From an uncultured Bacteroidales bacterium (lineage in GTDB: Bacteria > Bacteroidota > Bacteroidia > Bacteroidales > UBA11471), in assembly GCA_947589325.1 (NCBI GenBank), contig CANQAM010000005.1, positions 43,546 through 107,545 of the forward strand: 64,000 nucleotides of DNA, read 5' to 3'. Shown in pieces: positions 27,829 through 38,500 of this stretch; the first letter of the stretch is position 1, and each line of letters begins with the position of its first letter. The notes beneath the pieces are model-generated. The model was given only the letters and a program-made list of their open reading frames with translations. It did not search any database and was not told the DNA's origin. The position numbers and the translations under genes were made by a program.

Positions 27829-28410
27829 ATGAAACAACTTGTTTTTGCGACCAACAACGCCCACAAACTCGATGAAGTGCGGAAAATCTTGGGCGGGAAG
27901 TTCGATATCCTTTCTTTGAGAGAAATCGGCTGTAACGACGATATTGCCGAGACGGCCGAAACATTCGAGGGCAATGCGCTGATAAAAGCTCGCTACATAC
28001 ACGATAAATACGGGTGCGATTGCTTTGCCGACGATTCCGGCCTCGAAATCGACGCATTGGGCGGTGCGCCCGGCGTGTACTCCGCCCGTTATGCCGGAGA
28101 GGCGCACGATTCCGAAAAAAATATGGCAAAGGTGCTGGAACAGCTGCAAGGCGAGGAAAATCGCGCGGCTCGATTCCGTACGGCGATTGCGTTGATTCTC
28201 GACGGAAAGGAACACCTTTTCGAGGGAGAGATAAAGGGGCGCATCATCGAGGAGCGACGGGGTGCGGGCGGGTTCGGTTACGACCCCATATTCATTCCCG
28301 ACGGCGAGACCCGTACATTTGCCGAGATGAGCGATGCGCAGAAAAACGGCATCAGTCATCGGGCGCGGGCAGTGGCAAAATTGGTGGCATTTTTGGAATC
28401 TTGGTCATGA
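27829..28410 (+). CDS. rdgB: XTP/dITP diphosphatase (RdgB/HAM1)
   Basis: This house-cleaning enzyme hydrolyses deaminated purine triphosphates (dITP, XTP) to the monophosphate, keeping them out of DNA and RNA. The 193-residue protein has the family motifs [16 protein letters not shown] near the N-terminus, [25 protein letters not shown] in the middle, GGFGYDPIF, and the C-terminal [10 protein letters not shown]. Its length is typical. The stop overlaps the start of the PorZ-like gene by four bases (ATGA), so the two are translationally coupled. Confidence 0.95.
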   Translation: MKQLVFATNNAHKLDEVRKILGGKFDILSLREIGCNDDIAETAETFEGNALIKARYIHDKYGCDCFADDSGLEIDALGGAPGVYSARYAGEAHDSEKNMAKVLEQLQGEENRAARFRTAIALILDGKEHLFEGEIKGRIIEERRGAGGFGYDPIFIPDGETRTFAEMSDAQKNGISHRARAVAKLVAFLESWS

Positions 28411-30713
28411 AACGCATTTGTCTTTTGTTTTTTTCGTGGCTGCTTTTATGCGGAGTGCAGGCGGTAGAGAAAGTCGGCGAATGGGAGTTGTATGCCACTT
28501 TCCGCACGCCGAAGCAGATATGCGAAGGTAATCGCAAAGTTTTTTTCTTGGCCGACAATTCGCTTTTTTCTTACGGCAAAGACGATGAAGAGGTGCGGGA
28601 ATTGTCGCGTCTGAATATTTTGTCGGACAATAATATCGACCGTATTGCGGGAGATTTTGTGAACGATATTCTGCTCGTGATTTACACCAACGGCAATATC
28701 GATTTGGTGGATATGGCGACGGAGACGGTGTATAATATTCCTTATATAAAAAATGCGGCGTTTACCACGTCCAAAAGAATCAACGACATCACTTTCGTCG
28801 GCGATGAGGCATATATGGCGACGGATTTCGGCATCGTGGTGCTCGATGTTGTGCGCAAGGAGATAAAGGCGACTTATACATTCAACGAAAAAATATATAC
28901 GACAACCTATTGGAACGGCTATATTTATTGCATTCGGGCCGACAGGAACATGTATCGCTGCGCTGTCGATGACATTCCTTACGATGTGAATCATTGGGAA
29001 AAGCAGCGTCCTTCATATATCAATCAGATGCTGCCGGCCGGCAACCGGTTGTTGTTGCTGCACCAAGACGGAAATGCGCTACTTTTCTCCCCGGGCGAAT
29101 CGAGTATTTGGCTGCGCGCCGACGGGAAAGTGAAAAAGATAGAACCGACCCGAGATGGATTTCTTTTGCATACGCTCGATAACAAAGTCGTGCTTTATGA
29201 CTCCCAAAATCGGCTTATCGGAGAAATGTCGTTCGACGGTACCGGTTATGAATCGATAGATGTAACCTGTACCAATACCCAAAATGTTTTTTGGCTGCTC
29301 GCTGAAAACGTGGTGGCGGCGTTGAAATATGAAGAAGATTCTTTTCGGGAAGAAAAAAAACTTTCTTGCGACGGGTACCAAAAAGTGTACGATCCGTTTT
29401 CCATTACGATTGCCGGCGGGCGGGTATATGTATCGCCGGCAGGAGTTTCTTATCTGAATGATAAGCAAGATGTTGCGGGTTATATTTCGATTCTTGAAAA
29501 CGGGCAGTGGACAACGATTTATCCGCAAGATGTTCCGCATGAAAAACACCCGACGGGGACGTGGGGCAATACCTACAACGTTGTTATCGACCCGGACGAC
29601 CCCGATGTCTTTTATATAGGCACATGGTTCGAAGGGTTGTATCGGTTTAAGAACAATGCGTACGATACGCATTGGAATGATACGAACAGTCCTATCATCG
29701 ACATTGAGAAGTGGGCGTACAAGGCGGGCCGCTCGGCATTCGACAAAAGAAAGAATCTGTATGTAATAACTTATTGTACGGAGTACGGTTTGGTGATGAA
29801 GAAACGGGACGACACTTGGCTGTCGTTTCCGTATGAAGATTTGAAAAATTTGCGGAATTTGGATTATATTTTGATACCGCAGCATTCGTCGGCAATGTGG
29901 ATTGTTCGCTCGGGATACGATTCTTTCGTTTTTGCTTTCGATACGAATGGCACCGATGATATTGCCGATGACAAGATTCGCAAATTTACGGCGTTTACCG
30001 ACCAAAACGGGGAACGAATAGACGGACAGTTTTTTTACGAAATTGCAGAAGATAAGAACGGGCAGCTATGGCTGGGCACCGATCGCGGACCGGTCGTGCT
30101 GACGAATCCGGAAAAATACATGAACGGCAATTTTACGTGTACTCGCATAAAGATTGCGCGCAACGACGGCACGAATCTGGCGGATTATCTGCTGAATGAC
30201 GAAGCGATACAGACGATTGCTATCGACGGCGCCAACCGCAAATGGTTCGGTACGGCAAACTCGGGCGTCTATCTCGTGAGCGAAGACGGACAGGAAACGA
30301 TTTATCATTTTACGGCGGAAAACTCGCCGCTGCCGTCCGACAACATTTACGATATTGCGGTGCACCCCGAGACGGGAGAGGTGTTTTTTGCTACGGAAAA
30401 CGGGCTTGCCTCGTTCCGTGCTGAGGCGACCGAGCCGCAGGACGATTTTTCCGATGTATATGTTTATCCCAACCCCGTGCGCCCCGATTACGACGGCTAC
30501 ATTACCGTTACGGGCTTGCAGGAGCATTCGCTGGTGAAGATTACCGATACGGCGGGAAACCTCATTTATCAGAATTTTTCGACGGGAGGACAGCTGGTGT
30601 GGGACGGTCGTACCCGCGACGGCGGACGGCTGCACAGCGGCATTTATTTGGTCTTTGCGTCGGTGAACGACGGTAAGGAGGGTACGGTGGCGAAATTCAC
30701 CGTCGTGAGGTAA
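28407..30713 (+). CDS. porZ: PorZ-like beta-propeller protein of the type IX secretion attachment complex
   Basis: I start this at ATG 28407; the ORF track reaches back to 28014 inside rdgB. The 768-residue product has a signal peptide ([19 protein letters not shown]), two successive beta-propeller regions with two-component-regulator-propeller blades ([49 protein letters not shown]), and a C-terminal sorting-type domain ([14 protein letters not shown]... [25 protein letters not shown]). Size and order match Porphyromonas PorZ, a member of the PorU-PorV-PorQ-PorZ complex that attaches T9SS cargo to the cell surface. No kinase or receiver domain is present, so it is not a two-component sensor. 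A less specific propeller protein carried as T9SS cargo is the alternative. Confidence 0.8.
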   Translation: MKRICLLFFSWLLLCGVQAVEKVGEWELYATFRTPKQICEGNRKVFFLADNSLFSYGKDDEEVRELSRLNILSDNNIDRIAGDFVNDILLVIYTNGNIDLVDMATETVYNIPYIKNAAFTTSKRINDITFVGDEAYMATDFGIVVLDVVRKEIKATYTFNEKIYTTTYWNGYIYCIRADRNMYRCAVDDIPYDVNHWEKQRPSYINQMLPAGNRLLLLHQDGNALLFSPGESSIWLRADGKVKKIEPTRDGFLLHTLDNKVVLYDSQNRLIGEMSFDGTGYESIDVTCTNTQNVFWLLAENVVAALKYEEDSFREEKKLSCDGYQKVYDPFSITIAGGRVYVSPAGVSYLNDKQDVAGYISILENGQWTTIYPQDVPHEKHPTGTWGNTYNVVIDPDDPDVFYIGTWFEGLYRFKNNAYDTHWNDTNSPIIDIEKWAYKAGRSAFDKRKNLYVITYCTEYGLVMKKRDDTWLSFPYEDLKNLRNLDYILIPQHSSAMWIVRSGYDSFVFAFDTNGTDDIADDKIRKFTAFTDQNGERIDGQFFYEIAEDKNGQLWLGTDRGPVVLTNPEKYMNGNFTCTRIKIARNDGTNLADYLLNDEAIQTIAIDGANRKWFGTANSGVYLVSEDGQETIYHFTAENSPLPSDNIYDIAVHPETGEVFFATENGLASFRAEATEPQDDFSDVYVYPNPVRPDYDGYITVTGLQEHSLVKITDTAGNLIYQNFSTGGQLVWDGRTRDGGRLHSGIYLVFASVNDGKEGTVAKFTVVR

Positions 30714-30735
30714 TTCCGTGCGTACAGAAAGGTAT

Positions 30736-30770
30736 AAAAAATCCCGCAGGCTCTGCCTGCGGGATTTTGT
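30736..30770. terminator. Bidirectional terminator between the porZ-like gene and leuS
   Basis: AAAATCCCGCAGGC and GCCTGCGGGATTTT form a long GC-rich stem with a small loop. A and T runs flank both sides, serving the two converging genes. Confidence 0.9.
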
Positions 30771-30783
30771 TTGTATCGGGAAT

Positions 30784-33555
30784 TTATCCGAGTACGATGT
30801 TGATTAGTTTGTCGGGGACGACGATGACTTTTCGCGGCGTCCGGCCCTCTATCCATTTGGCGGAATTGGGGTGTGCCAGCACGGCTTTTTCTATCTCCTC
30901 CCGCGGCGTGCCGACCGGAAAGTCGAGATTGAAGCGTGTTTTCCCGTTGAAAGATACAGCGTACGTTACGTTGTCTTCTTTGAGGTATTCTTCTTCATAT
31001 TCAGGCCATTCGGCATCGCATACGGAGGTGTCGCTGCCGAGTGCGTGCCACAGCTCCTCGCTCAGGTGCGGTGTGAAGGGGGCGAGCAGCACGACAATCG
31101 GTTCGAGTATCTGGCGATTGCGGCATTTCAACGCCGTGAGTTCATTGACGCATATCATGAATGCGCTCACGGAGGTGTTGTACGAGAAGTTCTCGATGTC
31201 GCCGCTTACTTTCTTGATGAGTTTGTGCAGGCTTTTCAGTTCCTCTTTCGAGGGCTTGCCGTCGGTGAGGGCGAGGCTGTCGCCGTCGAAAAAGAGGTTC
31301 CAGAGTTTTTTCAGGAAGCGGTGCACGCCGTCGATGCCGTTGGTGTCCCACGGCTTGCTTTGTTCGATAGGACCGAGGAACATCTCGTAGAGGCGCAGGG
31401 TGTCGGCGCCGTAGCGTTCCACGATGTCGTCGGGATTGACGACGTTGTACATCGACTTCGACATTTTCTCCACCGCCCAGCCGCAGATATAGCGGTCGTT
31501 TTCGAGAATGAACTCTGCGGTCTCGAATTCCGGACGCCAGTGGCGGAAGGCTTCGAGGTCGAGCACGTCGTTGCTGACGATGTTCACATCGACGTGTATG
31601 GGCGTAGTGTCGTATTGATCTTTGAGGTTGTACGATACGAAGGTGTTGGTGTCCTTGATGCGGTACACGAAGTTGGAGCGTCCCTGTATCATGCCCTGAT
31701 TGATGAGCTTCTTGAAGGGTTCTTCTTCGCAGACGATGCCCAAGTCATAGAGAAATTTGTTCCAGAAACGGCTGTAAATCAGGTGTCCGGTAGCGTGCTC
31801 GGTGCCGCCTACGTAGAGATCGACGCTGCGCCAGTAGGTGTCGGCTTCTTCCGATACGAGGGCGGCATCGTTGTGCGGGTCCATGTAGCGCAGGTAGTAA
31901 GCCGATGAGCCGGCAAAACCCGGCATCGTGCAGAGTTCGAGGGGATAGTGTTCGTCGGTTTCCCAGTTTTTTGCACGCCCCAGAGGCGGCTCGCCCTGTT
32001 CGGTCGGGAGAAATTTGTCCACACCGGGCAGGAGGAGTGGCAGGCGGCTTTCGTCGAGCATATAGGGCATATCGTCCTTGTAATATACGGGGAACGGCTC
32101 GCCCCAGTAGCGCTGGCGGCTGAATATGGCGTCGCGCAGACGGTAATTGACTTTGATGCGTCCGATGCCTTTTTCTTCGATGAAGGCTTTGGTGCGGGCT
32201 ATGGCTTCTTTCACGGTAAGTCCGTTGAGGTCGAGCCCGTTGCCGCACGAGTTTATCATGATGCCCTCTTTGGCGTCGAAGCTCTCCTGCGATACGTCGC
32301 AGCCTTCGATGAGGGGAATGATGGGCAGGTCGAAATGTTTGGCGAAAGCGTAGTCGCGGCTGTCGTGAGCCGGTACCGCCATAATGGCGCCCGTGCCGTA
32401 GCCGGCGAGTACGTAATCGCTTATCCAGATAGGTATTTCCTTGCCGTTGAGCGGATTGATGGCGTATGCGCCGGAGAATACGCCGCTGACACTGCGGTCG
32501 GCGATGCGTTCGCGTTCGGTGCGGTGCTTGATTTGTTCGAGGTAAGCCGCCACGGCGTTTTTCTGTTCGGGGGTGGTAACCTGCTGTACGTAGTCGCTTT
32601 CGGGGGCGAGTACCATGAAGGTAACGCCGAATATCGTGTCGGCGCGGGTGGTGAAGATGGTGAAGGTTACGTCGGAGCCTACGACGTGAAATTCCATTTC
32701 GGCGCCTTCGGAGCGGCCAATCCAGTTGCGCTGCGTCTCTTTGAGGGAGTCGCTCCAATCGATGGTGTCGAGTCCGTCGAGCAGGCGTTGGGCGTAAGCC
32801 GATACGCGCAGGCACCACTGGCGCATGACTTTCTGTTCTACGGGATAACCGCCGCGCACCGACACGCCTTCGCTCACTTCGTCGTTTGCGAGGACGGTGC
32901 CCAGTGCGGGACACCAGTTCACCATCGTGTCGCCGAGATAGGCGATGCGGTAGTTGAGCAATGTTTTTTGCTGCTCTTTTTCGCTCATGGCGCACCATTC
33001 GTCGGCCGTGAAGGCGAGCGTTTCGCCGCAGGCAGCGTGGAGTCCTTCGGTGCCGGAGGTTTCGAATTTTTCGATGAGGCTGTTGATAGGGAGGGCTTTT
33101 TGTTCGGCGGTGTCGTAGTAGCTGTTGAACATCTGTATGAAAGCCCACTGCGTCCATTTGTAGTATTCGGGGTCGCAGGTGCGTATTTCGCGCTCCCAGT
33201 CGAAGCAGAAGCCTATTTTATCGAGCTGCTCGCGGTAGCGGGCGATGTTTTTTTCGGTGGTAACGGCGGGGTGCTGACCCGTCTGTATGGCATATTGTTC
33301 GGCGGGCAGACCGTAGGCGTCGTACCCCATGGGGTGCAGCACGTTGAAACCTTTCAGCCGCTTGTAGCGGGCGTAGATGTCCGAGGCGATGTAGCCGAGC
33401 GGGTGGCCGACGTGCAGGCCGGCTCCCGACGGATAGGGGAACATATCCAGTACGTAATATTTGGGTTTGTCGGCATCTTCCGTAACGCGGTAGGTATGCT
33501 GTTCTTTCCAGTACTGCTGCCACTTCTTCTCGATTTCTCTGAAATTGTATTCCAT
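30784..33555 (-). CDS. leuS: Leucyl-tRNA synthetase
   Basis: LeuRS charges tRNA-Leu. I start at ATG 33555, which gives [22 protein letters not shown], the normal beginning; the ORF track adds about 350 residues of read-through upstream. The 923-residue product has the class I motif [16 protein letters not shown] (HIGH) near residues 40-55 and [15 protein letters not shown] (KMSKS). The CP1 editing domain lies between them, with the threonine-rich [12 protein letters not shown]. All parts expected for a bacterial LeuRS are present. A TACTTTTG promoter lies 25 bases upstream, divergent from the GH43 gene. Large plus-strand frames across it, up to 603 codons, are shadows. Confidence 0.97.
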   Translation of the reverse strand: MEYNFREIEKKWQQYWKEQHTYRVTEDADKPKYYVLDMFPYPSGAGLHVGHPLGYIASDIYARYKRLKGFNVLHPMGYDAYGLPAEQYAIQTGQHPAVTTEKNIARYREQLDKIGFCFDWEREIRTCDPEYYKWTQWAFIQMFNSYYDTAEQKALPINSLIEKFETSGTEGLHAACGETLAFTADEWCAMSEKEQQKTLLNYRIAYLGDTMVNWCPALGTVLANDEVSEGVSVRGGYPVEQKVMRQWCLRVSAYAQRLLDGLDTIDWSDSLKETQRNWIGRSEGAEMEFHVVGSDVTFTIFTTRADTIFGVTFMVLAPESDYVQQVTTPEQKNAVAAYLEQIKHRTERERIADRSVSGVFSGAYAINPLNGKEIPIWISDYVLAGYGTGAIMAVPAHDSRDYAFAKHFDLPIIPLIEGCDVSQESFDAKEGIMINSCGNGLDLNGLTVKEAIARTKAFIEEKGIGRIKVNYRLRDAIFSRQRYWGEPFPVYYKDDMPYMLDESRLPLLLPGVDKFLPTEQGEPPLGRAKNWETDEHYPLELCTMPGFAGSSAYYLRYMDPHNDAALVSEEADTYWRSVDLYVGGTEHATGHLIYSRFWNKFLYDLGIVCEEEPFKKLINQGMIQGRSNFVYRIKDTNTFVSYNLKDQYDTTPIHVDVNIVSNDVLDLEAFRHWRPEFETAEFILENDRYICGWAVEKMSKSMYNVVNPDDIVERYGADTLRLYEMFLGPIEQSKPWDTNGIDGVHRFLKKLWNLFFDGDSLALTDGKPSKEELKSLHKLIKKVSGDIENFSYNTSVSAFMICVNELTALKCRNRQILEPIVVLLAPFTPHLSEELWHALGSDTSVCDAEWPEYEEEYLKEDNVTYAVSFNGKTRFNLDFPVGTPREEIEKAVLAHPNSAKWIEGRTPRKVIVVPDKLINIVLG

Positions 33556-33580
33556 CGTTTTGCGATTTTGAAATGTCCGG

Positions 33581-33588
33581 CAAAAGTA
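33581..33588 (-). promoter_or_regulatory. -7 promoter element of leuS
   Basis: TACTTTTG on the minus strand, 25 bases before the leuS ATG. Confidence 0.7.
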
Positions 33589-33746
33589 ATAAAAAAACCG
33601 ATACGGCGATTTCTCCGGCGGAATTATCGCACGGGAAAATTTTTGCGCCTGCCCGTGCTTTCGGCATCGCCGGAAACACGGAAGCGGAAAAGGGCGAGAA
33701 CGAAACCGGCTTTTATTACCGATTTGGAGATTCGGGAAAAAAGGTG

Positions 33747-33754
33747 TATCTTTG
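33747..33754 (+). promoter_or_regulatory. -7 promoter element of the GH43 gene
   Basis: TATCTTTG fits TAnnTTTG and ends 20 bases before ATG 33775. Confidence 0.65.
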
Positions 33755-33774
33755 GATAAAAGATACGCGAAGTG

Positions 33775-35316
33775 ATGAAACGAACATTTTTTCTTCTGTT
33801 GTGGGCGGTGTGCCTGTCGTGTGCGGCACAATCGCCGATGTGGGGCGACCAAGGCAACGGTACGTACGCGAATCCGATACTGAATGCCGACTACTCCGAC
33901 CCCGATGTGATACGGGTGGGCGACAAATATTATATGGTGTGCTCGGACTTCCACTATATCGGCATGCCGGTGCTGGAATCGGACGACATGGTGAACTGGA
34001 CTATCGTAGGGCAGGTGTACGACCGCTTCGATTTCGAAGGCTGGGACGACAACCGCCGCTTCGCCGGAGGTTCGTGGGCGCCCGCTATACGTTACCACGA
34101 CGGGCGTTTCTGGGTGTTTTTCTGCACGCCGCACGAGGGACTGTTCATGAGCAGCGCCTCCGTCCCGCGTGGAGAGTGGTCTCCGCTGCATCGGGTGAAG
34201 GCTGTGGAGAAATGGGAAGACCCGTGCCCCTTTTGGGACGACGACGGACAGGCTTATCTCGGCCGCAGCCGGCACGGCGCGGGGCCTATCATCATACACA
34301 AAATGAGTTCCGACGGCACACGGCTGCTCGACGACGGCGTTACGGTATATACGGGTCCGGTGGCGGAAGGCACTAAAATATACAAACGCAACGGCTATTA
34401 TTATATATGTATTCCCGAAGGAGGCGTGGAAACGGGTTGGCAGACGCTGCTGCGCTCGCGCAGCATTTACGGCCCTTACGAAAAGCGTGTGGTGCTCGAA
34501 CAGGGCAGCACGATGGTGAACGGTCCGCATCAGGGGGCGCTGGTCGATACGCCCGACGACGAATGGTGGTTTTATCATTTCCAGTTCGTGGAGCCGATAG
34601 GGCGGGTGGTGCACTTGCAGCCGGCCCGCTGGTTAGACGACGGGTGGCTCGCTATCGGCGCCGACCAAGATATGAACGGCATCGGCGAACCGGTAACGGT
34701 GTGGACGAAGCCGCACACAGGCAAGTCGTCGGCGCCGACACTGCCGCAGACAAGCGACGACTTCGACGGCTCGACGCTCGGCGTACAATGGCAGTATAAC
34801 CATAATCCCGTGCCGCAGGCGGTCTCGCTGTCGGCTCGGAAAGGGTGGCTGCGCCTCGACGCCCTGCAAGCCGATTGTTTGAAGATGTCGCATAACATGC
34901 TTACGCAGAAAACGATGGGTTACCACTCCGAAGCGACGACACGCCTCGATGTTTCGCGCCTGAGCGAGGGGCAGCGCGCCGGTCTGCTGTGCAGCGGCAA
35001 CCTGTTCAACGGCGTGGGCGTGATGCGCGAAAACGGCAAAAACTATTTCTATATAGAGAAGAACGGAGAAACGGAACGCCTGCAACCGGTGAAGGGAAAG
35101 ACGGTATATTTGCGCGCCGTCATCGACTATCCCGCCAATGAACACCGTTTGCTGTACAGCACCGACGGCAAACATTTTGTGTCGGCGGGCGAGCCGTATG
35201 CGTTGAAATTCGGAAGCTGGAAAGGCACGCGCGTGGGGCTTTATTCGTATAGTACGACGGGCGACGGCGGCAGCGCCGATTTCGATTACTTCACCTACGC
35301 GGTCGATGACAAATAG
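33775..35316 (+). CDS. Glycoside hydrolase family 43 protein (xylosidase/arabinofuranosidase type)
   Basis: The 513-residue exported enzyme has a signal peptide ([19 protein letters not shown]). Its Cys lies in LSCA, so it could instead be a lipoprotein. A five-bladed GH43 propeller follows: the catalytic base region [24 protein letters not shown] near residues 30-53, [19 protein letters not shown], and the [16 protein letters not shown] and [18 protein letters not shown] strands. A C-terminal beta-sandwich from about residue 325 ([18 protein letters not shown]...) is the concanavalin-like domain common in GH43. Family activities are on beta-xylosides and alpha-L-arabinosides; the substrate is not fixed by sequence alone. 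It stands alone, without the SusCD pair of a polysaccharide utilisation locus. ATG 33775 is preferred to GTG 33772. Confidence 0.9.
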   Translation: MKRTFFLLLWAVCLSCAAQSPMWGDQGNGTYANPILNADYSDPDVIRVGDKYYMVCSDFHYIGMPVLESDDMVNWTIVGQVYDRFDFEGWDDNRRFAGGSWAPAIRYHDGRFWVFFCTPHEGLFMSSASVPRGEWSPLHRVKAVEKWEDPCPFWDDDGQAYLGRSRHGAGPIIIHKMSSDGTRLLDDGVTVYTGPVAEGTKIYKRNGYYYICIPEGGVETGWQTLLRSRSIYGPYEKRVVLEQGSTMVNGPHQGALVDTPDDEWWFYHFQFVEPIGRVVHLQPARWLDDGWLAIGADQDMNGIGEPVTVWTKPHTGKSSAPTLPQTSDDFDGSTLGVQWQYNHNPVPQAVSLSARKGWLRLDALQADCLKMSHNMLTQKTMGYHSEATTRLDVSRLSEGQRAGLLCSGNLFNGVGVMRENGKNYFYIEKNGETERLQPVKGKTVYLRAVIDYPANEHRLLYSTDGKHFVSAGEPYALKFGSWKGTRVGLYSYSTTGDGGSADFDYFTYAVDDK

Positions 35317-35382
35317 GTGGTAATGTCCGCCCGCAGCGGAAACGGAAATGCGCCGGAGTGAAAAATTTTTTTCGCCGGAGTG

Positions 35383-35413
35383 TTGCAGAATTGAAAATAA
35401 GGCATTACTTTTG
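35383..35413 (+). promoter_or_regulatory. Promoter of tRNA-Asn copy 2
   Basis: TTG (35383-35385), a 20-base spacer and TACTTTTG (35406-35413), the same layout as the left copy. Confidence 0.85.
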
Positions 35414-35437
35414 CCCTGCATTTTTAGGAATGCTACC

Positions 35438-35513
35438 TTCTTCAGTAGCTCAGTCGGTTAGAGCATCTGACTGTTAATCAGAGGGTCGTAGGTTCAAGTC
35501 CTACCTGAAGAGC
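35438..35513 (+). tRNA. tRNA-Asn(GTT), copy 2
   Basis: The cloverleaf has anticodon loop CTGTTAA (GTT), an acceptor stem TTCTTCA/TGAAGAG and discriminator C. It is identical to the minus-strand copy at 425-500. No CCA is encoded. Confidence 0.97.
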
Positions 35514-35518
35514 GATGA

Positions 35519-35556
35519 AAGCGGCTCGACTGTCAAAGGTCGTGCCGCTTTTGTTT
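35519..35556. terminator. Terminator after tRNA-Asn copy 2, possibly shared with sprA
   Basis: AAGCGGCTCGAC (35519-35530) pairs with GTCGTGCCGCTT (35539-35550) with one mismatch and is followed by TTGTTTTG on the plus strand. It differs from the terminator of copy 1, so the duplication stops at the tRNA 3' end. Confidence 0.82.
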
Positions 35557-35572
35557 TGTCTTGGCGGGGGTA

Positions 35573-38500
35573 TCAACGGGCAAGGTCGAGCTTGATGCTG
35601 ACGCCGATGTCGCTGTTGAGCATGGGGTAGCTGCTCGACGAAATGAGCGGCGTGGTGATTTGCAGGTCGTAATAGGCTTCGAGAGAGATGTAGCGGCTTA
35701 CCTTGTATTCGGCGGAGTATTTCATGGCAATCGCCTTGTTGCCGGCGGTGGCTTGGGTATAGTTCTGTTCGATGCGGCGAATGAGCGAGTGGGTCTTTTT
35801 GAAAGAGAAGTCGCCGCGCAGGTTGATGTCGTTGCTGAATGTGCCCTGCTTGCCTCCCTTACCTTTGGAAAAGCCTTTCAGGTTGGTAATTTTGTAGCCG
35901 ACGCCTATGGTAAAGTCTTGCGTAACGGCTTCGACGAGCTGCACGGCCGAAATGCTCAAATTGAGGTTGCGGGTATTTTTGTAGGAGAGGCTGCCCGAAA
36001 TGTTGTTCGTTGTCGTGAAATCGACGCCCAGCAGCGGAGAGAAGCTCTCGGTTATATTGACGGAAGAGATGTCGAAAGGCGAGGAGGGTACGGGAAGCCC
36101 CGTTTGCGAATCTTTGACGAACCCTTTGTTGCCGCCGATGCCTTCCCAATTGAGGAATGAAGAGAAGCTGCTTACGTTGTAGGTGCATTTGTAAGCGTGC
36201 GACAAAATGAAACTCTTGAAAATTTTCTGCATTTTTTTCAATTTCGCCAGTCCGTCGTAAGTGATTTTCCAATTCGGAATCAGGCATTTCCACGACGGGA
36301 ATGCCGACAGCTCCACCTTATCGGCGCTCTTGCTGGTGTAGGCGGCGATGAATGCGGGAATCAATACGTCCGCCGAACTTGGATTGACACCGCCGTTAGC
36401 CGCATTGTACGGCTGTCCGGCAAGGTGAGCCTGTTCGGTGAAATCGGTGAAAGGATAGCGAGTGTTGCGGTATTCGTTTTCGAGTCGCTGCGTAATGATT
36501 TTTCGGTTTTCGAGGAGGCGGTCGAATGCTTCGGAGCGGTAGCCGTTGTCGGGCGAGAGCCGCCGCATCGATGTGGCAATGGCTGCGTGCGTCATGGTGA
36601 AGCTGCCTCCCTGTATCGCGGGCATGTCGTCGTACATGAAATAAATTTGGTTGTTGCGGCTGTGGCTTCGTGTGATGTTGAGCGTTATTTTGAGGCTTTT
36701 TACGGGCTCCAGCACGATGTCGGCTTTCAGGTCGTTGGTCGTGTTGTGTATAGCGGGGCTGACGAGCGACGAGTCTTGGGTCAGAAGCCAATTTCGCTCC
36801 ACCGATTTGCGTATGAAGTCGGTGCCTACGGTGGCGAAAGCGAATCCCAGTCCGGGCGCAAATGTGCTGTAATCGTTCGACTGTCCGAATATGGCGCCGA
36901 TAGTCGGCTCGAACGAGGGCAGTGTCATGGCTCGGGTGTTGCTGTACTGCACGCTGACACTGCGCAGCATCATGGCAAACCGAGTGGCATACTGCCCGAA
37001 TTTGTACCACTTGTTATCGTCCTTTCTCTTTCCGGGCAGTACGGTAACGGTGATCCGTTCGCTGCCCCGATTTTCGATGCAAATGGTGTTGGCATCGACG
37101 ACTTTGTATTTGATAGGGAATTTTTCCCGATTGCGAGTGGCGGTTACGAGCGGTTTTTTGCTGCCGAGGTTGTGGCGGAGTATCGTTGTCGTATCGCGGT
37201 TTAGGGAGATTGCTTTTTGGAACCGGTCGTTTTGTTTTTGCTGTGTCCGGCCGCTCCGACCGCTGCTTGCAAATTTTTGATTGACGGTTTTGAGGTATTT
37301 CGATTTGTTGTAAAGCGTTTCGAAATTGAAGCGTCCCGATACGGAAAGTCGGCCTTGGTTGCTGATGTTGTTGCCCACATGAGTGGAGTCGTCGATGACG
37401 GCGCCGTGCTCCCAGTTGTAGCTGGCGTTGTAGCTGGCGGAAAGGGTTATCCAGTTGAACGCCGGCATGACGTTGAGCGGCACGTTGAAGGTAGCGCTGA
37501 AATTCTGTTGGTAGTCCCACGGTGTGCCGAAGTGGCGCAGGCTGTTTTTCAACGAATCTTTCCATAGGGTGTATTCATCGGCAAAGAGGCGTTTGTTTAC
37601 AGCGCCGGGCAGCTCTTCTACGCGGGCATTGGTGCCGGTGGAGAGGTTCATGGAGAGGCTTTCTATCAAATTCCACTGTATGGAGAATTGCCGGTCCCAC
37701 AGGAAACTTTTGCTGACCGATACGGGCAGCACGATGTCGTCGTTGTCGATGCTGCGCAGCTGCTGTTCGTAGTAGTAGCGCGACATGCTCGTGCCGAAAG
37801 AGATGTTGTTAGGCAGGTAGTTGATGCCGAGTTTCTTTACGATAGCGAGCCGTTTCGAGGTCGATTTTATTTTCCCGAACGGTTTCCATGCCTTGAATAT
37901 GGGAGAATAGCTGTAAACGATGCTGCCGTTGTAGGTATTGGTGTTTTCGTAAGCGGTGGTGGGGTCGTTTTCGTGCTGTTTGTTCTGCGAGTAACTGAAC
38001 GTGAAGTTGCCCGGGTCGTAAGGCATCGGATTTTTGCTTTTTATATCGACTTTGAATCCGGAGATACTGAAACTCTTGTTCGTCGATTGCGTAACCGCCA
38101 GCCGCTTGATGGAGTCGCGCTCGGCATTGTCGATAGCGGCGGCGAGGGCATCGGAAAATTTGATGTCCTGATCGAGCGGGTTGTATTTTGGCAGCGTTTT
38201 TTCCATCGAGTAGGAGTAGTAAACGGGTGCTTTGATTTTTGCTTTTTCCCCGAAAAAGCGTCCGACATCGACCATGGCGGCGAAGTTGTATTGGTAGAGG
38301 TCGTCGAGCCGGCGGTCGTTCAGGCTTTGGTCTATGCCGCCGAATCCGGTCGTTTCCACCTGCCCGCTCATATTGAGAGACCCGATGTCGGAAACGGCGA
38401 GGTTCAAGCTCCCTTTGGCAGCCCAGCCGCCCTCTTCGTTAAAGCCTTTCAAGCGCAGTTCGTTAATCCACACGGTAATGTCTTTTGGCCGGCCGGAATT

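Larger units (their letters stand above)
35383..35513. repeat. Right arm of 131-bp inverted repeat (tRNA-Asn plus promoter)
   Basis: This is the reverse complement of 425-555, identical over the 76-base tRNA and differing at six of 55 positions in the promoter/leader. Confidence 0.9.

Noticed and set aside
28407-30713. Two-component sensor protein
   Set aside because: The propeller repeats carry a two-component name, but there is no histidine kinase, membrane segment or response regulator; the C-terminus is a T9SS-type domain.
31948-33759. 603-codon plus-strand frame antisense to leuS
   Set aside because: It is low-complexity Gly/Val/Phe-rich antisense read-through over a full LeuRS.
33775-35316. 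Polysaccharide utilisation locus around the GH43 gene
   Set aside because: No SusC/SusD pair, regulator or further glycosidase lies beside it; its neighbours are leuS and a tRNA.
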